In this document: piece after piece, positions 46,231 to 53,315 of the stretch | How positions within the stretch are numbered: position 1 is the first letter of the stretch | Layout of the letters: every line of letters starts with the position of its first letter | Assembly (NCBI GenBank): GCA_949288175.1 | Contig: CASEIV010000002.1 | Span: forward strand, 124,001-188,000 | DNA length: 64,000 nt | Direction: 5' to 3' | Source of the DNA: an uncultured Eubacteriales bacterium | GTDB taxonomy: Bacteria; Bacillota; Clostridia; TANB77; CAG-508 | Notes under the pieces: generated by a model | Told to the model about the DNA's origin: nothing | The model's input: only the letters and a program-made list of their open reading frames with translations | Databases searched by the model: none | Position numbers and translations under genes: made by a program

Positions 46231-46385
46231 AAAAAAGCCCCTGGGAATTTCCAAGGGGAATTTATATGATTTGCTGTGCGGGTTAACGGGTTACAGGAAT
46301 TTTATCTTGAGAACATTGCTCTCATTTGGTAAATTCCTAAATAGCGAAATAGTCAAAAAAATAGAGGGTTTAACCTCTATTTTTC
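46231..46385. terminator. two convergent terminators between uvrB and the minus-strand gene
   Basis: CCCCTGG (46238-46244) with CCAAGGGG (46251-46258) next to AAAAAA reads as a strong terminator on the minus strand. ATAGAGG (46361-46367) with CCTCTAT (46374-46380), flanked by A and T runs, works in both directions. The 95 nt between them contain a further foldable stretch, GGAATTTT...AAATTCC enclosing GAG...CTC, discussed under findings. Confidence 0.7.
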
Positions 46386-46405
46386 ATTTACAAAATTCGA
46401 CAATT

Positions 46406-46981
46406 TTATAAATTAGAATTATCCTCTTGATTATTTGTTGGTGGTTCGTCTTGTGGCTTTTCAGAAATATTTACGATACCATCACCTTGATATGTACTAC
46501 TTGCAGTTGAAACATTTCCTTTTCCAACATACTCCGCTTTACCAAATCCTAAAATCATATAGAAAATAGTTGGTAAGAATAATAGTCCAATTGTATAACC
46601 AACATCTTTTCCAAAAGCTTTTGCTAAAGAATTACATTGATAGATAGTAATACCTAAACATACGATCCATCCAACGAATGGAATAATACTTGCTAAATAT
46701 CCAAATATAATCCATGGTGAAAGTCCAGAAATTCTGAATAATATAACCAAGTTATAAATTGGTATAATACATTTCCAACCCTTTTCACCAGCCTTTGTGA
46801 AAACTTTCCACATTCCAGCTAATTGTATGATAGCAACAACAAACCCAATAACAAGGATAATACCTAGAAAAGCTCCTAAAATAGCTCCTAGTCCTGTTGC
46901 TGTAGCAGTTTCTGTTGCATATCCATAATCATAATAATCATAATAACTTGGATAAGAAGAGTAATAATCATAATACCCCAT
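46406..46981 (-). CDS. DUF5684 small membrane protein
   Basis: 191 aa. The N-terminus is Tyr/Ser/Asp-rich (YYDYYSSYPSYYDYYDYGYA), followed by four to five hydrophobic segments. The core GMWKVFTKAGEKGWKCIIPIYNLVILFRISGL matches DUF5684; the tail (TASSTYQGDGIVNISEKPQDEPPTNNQ) is polar and disordered. GGGGGATTAATTTATG-type ribosome site on the minus strand. Function unknown; family members sit in many Firmicute membranes, some with signal peptidase-like genes. Confidence 0.8.
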   Translation of the reverse strand: MGYYDYYSSYPSYYDYYDYGYATETATATGLGAILGAFLGIILVIGFVVAIIQLAGMWKVFTKAGEKGWKCIIPIYNLVILFRISGLSPWIIFGYLASIIPFVGWIVCLGITIYQCNSLAKAFGKDVGYTIGLLFLPTIFYMILGFGKAEYVGKGNVSTASSTYQGDGIVNISEKPQDEPPTNNQEDNSNL

Positions 46982-47061
46982 AAATTAATCCCCCTTTCAT
47001 GTTTTTATAATTAAATTTTCACATTTTTCGACAAAAATGTCAATATAAAAACAAAAAAAAC

Positions 47062-47090
47062 TTGTATAAAAAATGTTAGTCTGATATAAT
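47062..47090 (+). promoter_or_regulatory. sigma-A promoter of hydrogenase operon
   Basis: TTGTAT (47062-47067), 17-nt spacer, TATAAT (47085-47090, consensus), 40 nt before the first hydrogenase gene. Confidence 0.85.
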
Positions 47091-47130
47091 CTATGTAGTT
47101 ACGCAATAATATATACGAGGAGGTATTGAA

Positions 47131-47631
47131 ATGAGCGAAAACAAATGTCAATGTGGCAGTCCAAAAAGGGACGAATTTATGCAAAAATTATTTGATGAGT
47201 ATTTACCTATTAAAGATAATTTAATTCAAATGTTAAATGAGGTACAAGAGCATTATGGATATATTCCACAAAATGCACAAATAGAACTTTCAGAATTTTT
47301 AAATATTCCAATGGCAGAGATTTATGGAGTCATAACTTTTTATTCGAGATTTACCCTAAAACCTAAAGGAAAATATAATGTTGCAGTATGCTTGGGAACA
47401 GCATGTTATGTAAAAGGTTCTCAAAAAATTATGGACAGATTAAAAGAAAGATTACAAATTGAATCAGGTGAAACAACAAAAGATGGATTGTTTTCTATTG
47501 AAGAAACTAGATGCGTTGGCGCATGTGGTTTAGCACCAGTATTTACTGTAAATGGTGAAGTGTATGGAAAAGCAACTGTTAAAAAATTAGATGAAGTTTT
47601 AGATGAAATTATAAACAGCAAGGAGAAATAA
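47131..47631 (+). CDS. hydC: NuoE-like subunit of NAD(P)-linked [FeFe]-hydrogenase
   Basis: 166 aa with a thioredoxin-like [2Fe-2S] domain of the NuoE/HndA/HydC type. Cluster ligands are visible in CLGTACYVKGS and ETRCVGACGLAP (C-x4-C ... C-x3-C). It passes electrons between the flavin subunit and the hydrogenase. GAGGAGGT gives the start. First gene of the operon hydC-hydB-(C1B peptidase)-hydA. Confidence 0.93.
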   Translation: MSENKCQCGSPKRDEFMQKLFDEYLPIKDNLIQMLNEVQEHYGYIPQNAQIELSEFLNIPMAEIYGVITFYSRFTLKPKGKYNVAVCLGTACYVKGSQKIMDRLKERLQIESGETTKDGLFSIEETRCVGACGLAPVFTVNGEVYGKATVKKLDEVLDEIINSKEK

Positions 47632-47678
47632 AATGTCGCATAGACAAACGAACCCTATGAGACAAAAAGGAGGAAAGT

Positions 47679-49535
47679 ATGAAAAGTCTAGAAGAAATTC
47701 ACAAAATAAGAGAGGAAAAAAGAAAAGAATTAGATTTAAGAGTTAACACAAAAGCAGATACCAGAGAAAAACATATTTTGGTTTGTCATGGTACAGGTTG
47801 TACTTCTTCAAAATCACCTGAAATTCTAGAAAATTTTAGAAGAATTTTGAAAGAAAAAAACATAACTAATGTAAGAGTTATCAAAACAGGTTGTTTTGGT
47901 CTTTGTGCAAAAGGTCCGATTGTTATTATAAGACCAGAAGATACTTTTTATGCAATGGTAACGCCAGAAGATTGCGAAGAAATTATTGAGACACATATTG
48001 TAAAAGGTGAAAAAGTAGAAAGATTACTTTGTAAAGATATTGATGGAACCATTGTAAATAGTTTGGATGAATTAAATTTTTATAAAAAGCAAAAAAGAAT
48101 TGCTCTTAAAAATTGTGGTGTTGTGAATCCAGAAGAGATTGATGAGTACATAGCATTTGATGGATATAAAGCATTGGAAAAAGTATTAAAAGAAATGACT
48201 CAAGATGAAGTAATTGACACAATAAAAGATTCAGGTTTAAGAGGTAGGGGAGGAGCTGGTTTCCCTACAGGTAAGAAATGGGAACTTACCAAGGCTTCTG
48301 TTGGAGACCAAAAATATGTGGTTTGTAATGCTGATGAAGGTGATCCAGGAGCATTTATGGATAGAAGTATCTTAGAGGGAGATCCACATTCTGTATTAGA
48401 AGCGATGACTATTGCAGGATATGCTATTGGAGCAAATAAAGGATATATTTATGTTAGAGCAGAATATCCAATTGCAGTTCAGAGATTAAAAATTGCCATA
48501 GACCAAGCAAGAAATTATGGATTACTAGGAGAAAACATTTTTGATACAGATTTTAGCTTTGATATTGAAATTCGACTAGGTGCAGGCGCTTTTGTGTGTG
48601 GTGAAGAAACAGCATTATTAGAATCTATTGAGGGAAAAAGAGGACAGCCAAGAGTAAAACCACCATATCCAGCACAATCAGGATTATGGGGAAAACCAAC
48701 TTTAATTAATAATGTGGAAACATATGCAAATATTGCACAAATCATTTTAAATGGTGCAGAATGGTATTCTTCAATCGGAACAGAAAGCTCAAAAGGAACA
48801 AAAGTATTTGCTTTAGGTGGAAATGTTAATAATATAGGATTAGTAGAAGTACCTATGGGAACAACCTTAAGAGAGATTATTTATGATATTGGTGGAGGAA
48901 TTCCAAATGGTAGAGAATTTAAAGCAGCGCAAACAGGAGGTCCTTCAGGAGGTTGTATTCCAAAAGAACATTTAGATACCCCAATTGATTATGAATCTTT
49001 AAAACAAATTGGTTCTATGATGGGTTCAGGTGGATTAATTGTTATGGATGATACCAAATGTATGGTAGCCTTAGCAAAATTCTATCTAGACTTTACAGTA
49101 AGCGAAAGCTGTGGTAAATGTACACCTTGTAGAATTGGAACAAAGAGAATGTTAGAAATTTTAGAAAGATTATGTAATGGTGAAGGAGAAGAATTAGACT
49201 TATATAGACTAGAAAAATTAGCAGCCAATATTCAAAAATCTAGTGTATGTGGACTAGGGCAAACAGCACCAAATCCAGTAGTTAGCACAATGAAATATTT
49301 TAGAGAAGAATTTAGAGAACATGCTGTAAAAAAGGAATGTAGAACAAAAGAATGTAAAGCAATGGCAAAAATTGTAATCGATGAAGAAAAATGTAAAGGT
49401 TGTGGTTTATGTCAAAAACATTGTCCAGTTAATGCTATTGATGGTTCAGGAAGAGATAAAAGAATTATCAATCAAGAAAAATGTATTAAATGTGGTACTT
49501 GTATCACAAGTTGTCCATTCCATGCAATTGGTTAG
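47679..49535 (+). CDS. hydB: NuoF-like NAD(P)H-binding flavin subunit of hydrogenase
   Basis: 618 aa. Domains in order: thioredoxin-like [2Fe-2S] (HILVCHGTGCTSSKSPEI ... TGCFGLCAKGP, about residues 30-115), NADH/FMN-binding NuoF core (RGRGGAGFPTGKKWE, CNADEGDPGAFMDR), SLBB domain, 4Fe-4S site (SESCGKCTPCRIGT) and C-terminal twin ferredoxin clusters (CKGCGLCQKHCP, CIKCGTCITSCP). It oxidises or reduces NAD(P)H and splits electrons to the hydrogenase subunit and ferredoxin in electron-bifurcating or NADP-reducing complexes. The N-terminal 2Fe-2S domain explains why no separate HndB-like gene is present. Confidence 0.95.
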   Translation: MKSLEEIHKIREEKRKELDLRVNTKADTREKHILVCHGTGCTSSKSPEILENFRRILKEKNITNVRVIKTGCFGLCAKGPIVIIRPEDTFYAMVTPEDCEEIIETHIVKGEKVERLLCKDIDGTIVNSLDELNFYKKQKRIALKNCGVVNPEEIDEYIAFDGYKALEKVLKEMTQDEVIDTIKDSGLRGRGGAGFPTGKKWELTKASVGDQKYVVCNADEGDPGAFMDRSILEGDPHSVLEAMTIAGYAIGANKGYIYVRAEYPIAVQRLKIAIDQARNYGLLGENIFDTDFSFDIEIRLGAGAFVCGEETALLESIEGKRGQPRVKPPYPAQSGLWGKPTLINNVETYANIAQIILNGAEWYSSIGTESSKGTKVFALGGNVNNIGLVEVPMGTTLREIIYDIGGGIPNGREFKAAQTGGPSGGCIPKEHLDTPIDYESLKQIGSMMGSGGLIVMDDTKCMVALAKFYLDFTVSESCGKCTPCRIGTKRMLEILERLCNGEGEELDLYRLEKLAANIQKSSVCGLGQTAPNPVVSTMKYFREEFREHAVKKECRTKECKAMAKIVIDEEKCKGCGLCQKHCPVNAIDGSGRDKRIINQEKCIKCGTCITSCPFHAIG

Positions 49536-49581
49536 GGACGTGCCAAAATGGACAAAAATTGTCCAAAAGGGACAGACCTAT
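49534..49581. repeat. short REP-like palindrome after hydB
   Basis: Directly after the stop: AGGGACGTGCC, an inner perfect stem TGGACAA (49549-49555) with TTGTCCA (49559-49565) over AAA, then GGGACAGACC. The GGGAC ends resemble the GGGGAC cores of elements A and B elsewhere in this window. Confidence 0.5.
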
Positions 49582-49667
49582 GAAAATATATAGGCAAGGA
49601 AATAGTTTTTAATCAATTCTAATAATACGAAATATTAATTGAATGGATAATGAATTAAGGAGGAATT

Positions 49668-51008
49668 ATGTTAGAACTAACATTAGAAGATATAAAAGCA
49701 TTTTCCAAAGAATATAATGCTAATCCAACCAATAAAATTATTGAAAATGCGATTTCAACAAATGGATTAGAAAATGCTTGCTTAGACAGAAACATTGTTA
49801 GAGAAAATCAACCAGTTTTTAATATTGAACTTCCAGATACGAAACGATATGACCAAAAGGAAAGCTGGAAATGTTGGATATATGCAGGATTCAATATGAT
49901 TCAATATAATATGGCAGAAAACTTGAACATGAATTTAATGGATTTTGAACTATCAAGTAACTATATTGCTTTCTTTGATAAATTAGAAAAAGCGAATACA
50001 ACCTATGAAAATATTATCCGTTTGCCTATTGAAAATGCAACTTTAGAATACATAAAAAAAGAACAATTATTAAAAAATTGTGTTACTGAGGCAGGATTTT
50101 CTGAATGGTTTGCAAGTATTATAAAAAAATATGGAATTGTACCATATTCATATATGCCAAATCCTAAAGAAGGAGAAGATGGTGACAAAATTTCTCGTAT
50201 ATTTAGAGAAAAAGTAAAAAAAGATGTTATTTGCCTATTAGAAGAAAAGAAACAAGGTAAAAACGAAGAAGAACTAAGAAATCTGACAAAAACATATGCA
50301 AAACAAAATTACATATTTTTATCTAAAATCTTAGGCGAGCCACCAATGACATTTGATTTGGAATATAAAGATAAAAATGGAACATACATATCGCAAAAAT
50401 GCATAACACCAATGGATTTTAAAAATCAATACTTAACATTAAACTTGGATGATTTTGTATCAATTGCCAATATGCCTATGTATAATAAAGAATACAATAA
50501 AGTATATCGATTAAAACACTTTGGAAATGTGTATAAAAATAGTTATAGACAATTTTTGAATTTACCAATAGAAGATTTAAAAAGATGTGCTATAGAACAA
50601 CTAAAAGATGGCATTCCAGTATGTACTTCAATTGAAATCAACAGTAAATCTGTATATGAAAAACAAGGTATTTTAGATACAAGAGTCTATAATTATGAAA
50701 ATACTTTAAACATGCATTCATTAAATAAGAGAGAAGGCCTAGATTTTTCAGAAATTCATTTATCACATTGTATGACAATTACAGGTGTAAACATAGTAGA
50801 TGACCATATTGAACGATGGAAAGTGGAAGATAGTTATGGTGTAGGTCCAGATGAAAAACCAAATGGATATTATACGATGAATGATAATTATTTCGATAAA
50901 TTTGTAATGGATATTATCATAAACAAAAAATATTTAACAGAAGAACAAAGGAAACTGCTAGAACAAGAACCAATTGTGTATGATATAGATTTGGAAGATG
51001 AAATTTAA
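49668..51008 (+). CDS. pepC: C1B cysteine aminopeptidase (PepC/bleomycin hydrolase family) with altered triad
   Basis: 446 aa, the usual PepC length. Gln63 (oxyanion) and Cys69 in DQKESWKCWIYAG, and His367 in LSHCMTIT, are in place. The third catalytic position, normally Asn in VENSWG, is Asp388 in KVEDSYG; the His-to-third-residue spacing of 21 matches PepC. Family members are cytosolic hexameric aminopeptidases. It lies between hydB and hydA with AAGGAGG before the start, an odd partner for hydrogenase genes. Activity with Asp in place of Asn is uncertain. Confidence 0.88.
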   Translation: MLELTLEDIKAFSKEYNANPTNKIIENAISTNGLENACLDRNIVRENQPVFNIELPDTKRYDQKESWKCWIYAGFNMIQYNMAENLNMNLMDFELSSNYIAFFDKLEKANTTYENIIRLPIENATLEYIKKEQLLKNCVTEAGFSEWFASIIKKYGIVPYSYMPNPKEGEDGDKISRIFREKVKKDVICLLEEKKQGKNEEELRNLTKTYAKQNYIFLSKILGEPPMTFDLEYKDKNGTYISQKCITPMDFKNQYLTLNLDDFVSIANMPMYNKEYNKVYRLKHFGNVYKNSYRQFLNLPIEDLKRCAIEQLKDGIPVCTSIEINSKSVYEKQGILDTRVYNYENTLNMHSLNKREGLDFSEIHLSHCMTITGVNIVDDHIERWKVEDSYGVGPDEKPNGYYTMNDNYFDKFVMDIIINKKYLTEEQRKLLEQEPIVYDIDLEDEI

Positions 51009-51037
51009 TAATAGTTAAAAGAAAGAGAGATGTGGAT

Positions 51038-52789
51038 ATGGAAAAAGAAATGGTTAATTTAACAATTGACAATCAAAAGGTAACAGTACCGAAAGGAACA
51101 ACAATATTAGAAGCTGCAAAAACAGCAGGAATTGATATCCCAACATTATGTTTCTTAAAAGAGATTAATGAAGTGGGAGATTGTAGAATGTGTATTGTTG
51201 AAGTAGAAGGAAGAAGGGGATTTGCTACTTCATGTATACAAACTGTAGAAGAAGGGATGGTTGTTCATACACATACACAAAATGTATTAGAAGCACGTCA
51301 TGTGATTCTAGATTTAATAATTTCAAATCATGCAAAAGACTGTTTAACTTGTACACGTTCAGGAAATTGTGAATTACAAGCGTTAGCTACAAAGTTTAAT
51401 GTTTTAAATATCGAATTTGAGGGAGAAAGAACAGAACATAAAATTGATGACTTATCTCCATCTATTGTAAGAGATTTTAATAAATGTATTTTATGTAGAA
51501 GATGTGTAGCAGCATGTAAAAATGTACAAAAAATTGGAGCTATTGATTGTATTAACAGAGGTTTTGAATCTTGTATATCAACTGTTGGAGACCATAGCTT
51601 AAATGATGTTAACTGTACATTTTGTGGTCAATGTATAGAAGCTTGTCCAACAGGAGCTTTACATGAAAAAGAGACGATTAATGATGTATGGGTAAAATTA
51701 AAAGACCCAGAAACAACGGTTATTGTTCAAACAGCTCCAGCAGTTAGAGTTGCTCTTGGAGAAGAATTCGGTATGCCAATTGGTACAAATGTAGTAGGAA
51801 AAATGGTTACTGCATTAAAACGTTTAGGATTTGACAAAGTATTTGATACCAATACAGGTGCTGACCTTACCATTATGGAAGAAGCAAATGAATTTATAGA
51901 AAGATTTACAAAAAATGATAATTTACCAATGATTACATCTTGTAGTCCAGGTTGGGTAAAATATATCGAAATGAATTATCCAGAATTATTACCACATCTA
52001 TCTAGTTGTAAATCTCCTCATGAAATGTTTGGTGCTATCTTAAAAACATATTATGCCAATAGGGAAGGTCTAGACCCAGAAAAAATCTATGTGGTTTCTG
52101 TTATGCCATGTATTGCAAAGAAATTTGAAAGACAAAGACCAGAAATGATGGAAGATAACTTATATGATGTAGATAATGTTATTACCACTAGAGAATTAGC
52201 AAGAATGATCAAACAAGCGAACATCGAATTTGAAAAATTAGAAGATAGCAATTTTGACAGTCCTATGGGAGAAGCAAGTGGTGCAGGGGCTATCTTTGGA
52301 ACAACTGGTGGTGTTATGGAGGCAGCTTTAAGAACAGCTCAAGATACGTTAACAGGAGAAGATTTACCAAAAATTGACTTCGAACAAGTAAGAGGTGGAG
52401 ATGGTATCAAAAGAGCAACGATTAATATTGCAGGAAAAGATATCAATGTTGTTGCTGCAAGTGGATTAGCAAATGCAAGAACTATATTAGAAGAAATTAA
52501 ATCTGGTAAAGCAAATTATCAATTTGTTGAAATTATGGCTTGCCCAGGAGGTTGTATCATGGGTGGTGGTCAACCAATTAAGAGTTCTAAAGTAAGAGCA
52601 GAAGTAGATGTTAGAAAATTAAGAGCAGATGCTTTATACACAATTGATGAGAAAAGCATTGTTAGAAAATCACATGAAAATCCTGTTATGAAAAAATTAT
52701 ATAAAGATTTCTTAGAAAAACCAGGAAGTGAAATTGCTGAAAAGTTATTACATACAACTTATACAAAAAGAGAAAAATATAATATATAA
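51038..52789 (+). CDS. hydA: [FeFe]-hydrogenase catalytic subunit (HydA/HndD type)
   Basis: 583 aa from ATG 51038; GTG 51032 is an alternative. N-terminal [2Fe-2S] plant-type ferredoxin domain (CFLKEINEVGDCRMCIVEV), His-ligated 4Fe-4S (HAKDCLTCTRSGNCELQ), twin 4Fe-4S (CILCRRCVAACKNVQ, CTFCGQCIEACP), then the H-cluster domain with all three signatures: TSCSPGWVKY (L1), MPCIAKKFE (L2) and ACPGGCIMGGGQP (L3). It makes or consumes H2. With hydB and hydC it forms a trimeric NAD(P)-linked, possibly electron-bifurcating complex that disposes of fermentation electrons. Confidence 0.97.
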   Translation: MEKEMVNLTIDNQKVTVPKGTTILEAAKTAGIDIPTLCFLKEINEVGDCRMCIVEVEGRRGFATSCIQTVEEGMVVHTHTQNVLEARHVILDLIISNHAKDCLTCTRSGNCELQALATKFNVLNIEFEGERTEHKIDDLSPSIVRDFNKCILCRRCVAACKNVQKIGAIDCINRGFESCISTVGDHSLNDVNCTFCGQCIEACPTGALHEKETINDVWVKLKDPETTVIVQTAPAVRVALGEEFGMPIGTNVVGKMVTALKRLGFDKVFDTNTGADLTIMEEANEFIERFTKNDNLPMITSCSPGWVKYIEMNYPELLPHLSSCKSPHEMFGAILKTYYANREGLDPEKIYVVSVMPCIAKKFERQRPEMMEDNLYDVDNVITTRELARMIKQANIEFEKLEDSNFDSPMGEASGAGAIFGTTGGVMEAALRTAQDTLTGEDLPKIDFEQVRGGDGIKRATINIAGKDINVVAASGLANARTILEEIKSGKANYQFVEIMACPGGCIMGGGQPIKSSKVRAEVDVRKLRADALYTIDEKSIVRKSHENPVMKKLYKDFLEKPGSEIAEKLLHTTYTKREKYNI

Positions 52790-52805
52790 AATATCATTTG
52801 TTACA

Positions 52806-52887
52806 GTTCAGACTAGTGTACAGGGGGATGTATTGAACCGAGTAATCAATCATTTATCCATACCTCTTCCTGTACACTAGTCTGAAC
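52806..52887. repeat. 19-bp inverted repeat element after hydA
   Basis: GTTCAGACTAGTGTACAGG (52806-52824) and its perfect reverse complement (52869-52887) flank 44 nt; the pairing extends inward through wobble pairs (GGGGGATGTAT with ATACCTCTTCC). More GC than the surroundings and no T-run follows, so it is either a stable 3' end or an insertion-element remnant. It differs in sequence from the GGGGACGG elements. Confidence 0.75.
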
Positions 52888-52979
52888 AGAAATTAAATTT
52901 TTATTATGAATGGAAAATTTAATCAATTTCTATTGCAACTTTTTTATAAATGGTATATAGTAAGAAAGGGTGTAGAAAA

Positions 52980-53078
52980 TGACAAAATTTGTAGAAAATA
53001 TTACAAGATTAAAAGCAAGTAATATCAATAGAAATATTGTTTATTTTGCGTTCCCAATTTTTAAATTTATAAGGTAAG
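52980..53078 (+). CDS. possible 32-aa leader peptide upstream of uraA-upp
   Basis: ATG 52980 preceded by AGAAAGGG and TGGTATATA (extended -10). It encodes MTKFVENITRLKASNINRNI... and 12 more residues, no recognisable family. A terminator-like hairpin starts 6 nt after its stop. This layout fits a leader peptide or a small RNA gene, but translation is unproven. Confidence 0.3.
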
Positions 53079-53083
53079 TGTTT

Positions 53084-53115
53084 ATATCAATTCTTTTCGG
53101 ATTGATATTTTTTAT
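53084..53115 (+). terminator. terminator-like hairpin in uraA-upp leader
   Basis: ATATCAAT (53084-53091) pairs with ATTGATAT (53101-53108) over TCTTTTCGG, followed by TTTTTATT. Would stop transcription 200 nt before the permease gene unless antiterminated. Confidence 0.6.
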
Positions 53116-53281
53116 TATATAGAACATAAAATGTTCTATATAATAAAAAATAATATTGCACAGAAAAATTGCAAGCAATTTTTCGCGTCGACAAATCTTT
53201 ACGTCTTTTCGAGAACTTATATTTATATAGTTAAATGAGAAAAACAGAAAAAAGTTCTCTCAAACCGAGATTTGTCCCACT
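53108..53281 (+). promoter_or_regulatory. structured leader region before uraA-upp
   Basis: Three nested or adjacent folds are visible. A perfect 19-bp palindrome: TTTTTTATTATATAGAACA with its complement, 53108-53150. A hairpin GAAAAATTG/CAATTTTTC (53163-53184). A two-helix element in which GACAAATCT (53190-53198) pairs with AGATTTGTC (53268-53276) and encloses GAGAACTT (53211-53218) with AAGTTCTC (53252-53259). No known riboswitch or PyrR site was recognised. Confidence 0.5.
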
Positions 53282-53315
53282 AAATACTTACTAAGAAAAT
53301 AGAAGGAGGCATTTT

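Noticed and set aside
47633-47746. 37-codon basic ORF (MSHRQTNPMRQKGGK...) between hydC and hydB with AAGGAG upstream
   Set aside because: Overlaps the hydB start in another frame and encodes its ribosome site; more likely incidental, though a coupling ORF cannot be excluded.
53079-53315. Purine riboswitch or PyrR attenuator upstream of uraA-upp
   Set aside because: The conserved loop sequences of the purine aptamer and the PyrR-binding consensus were not found; kept only as unassigned structure.
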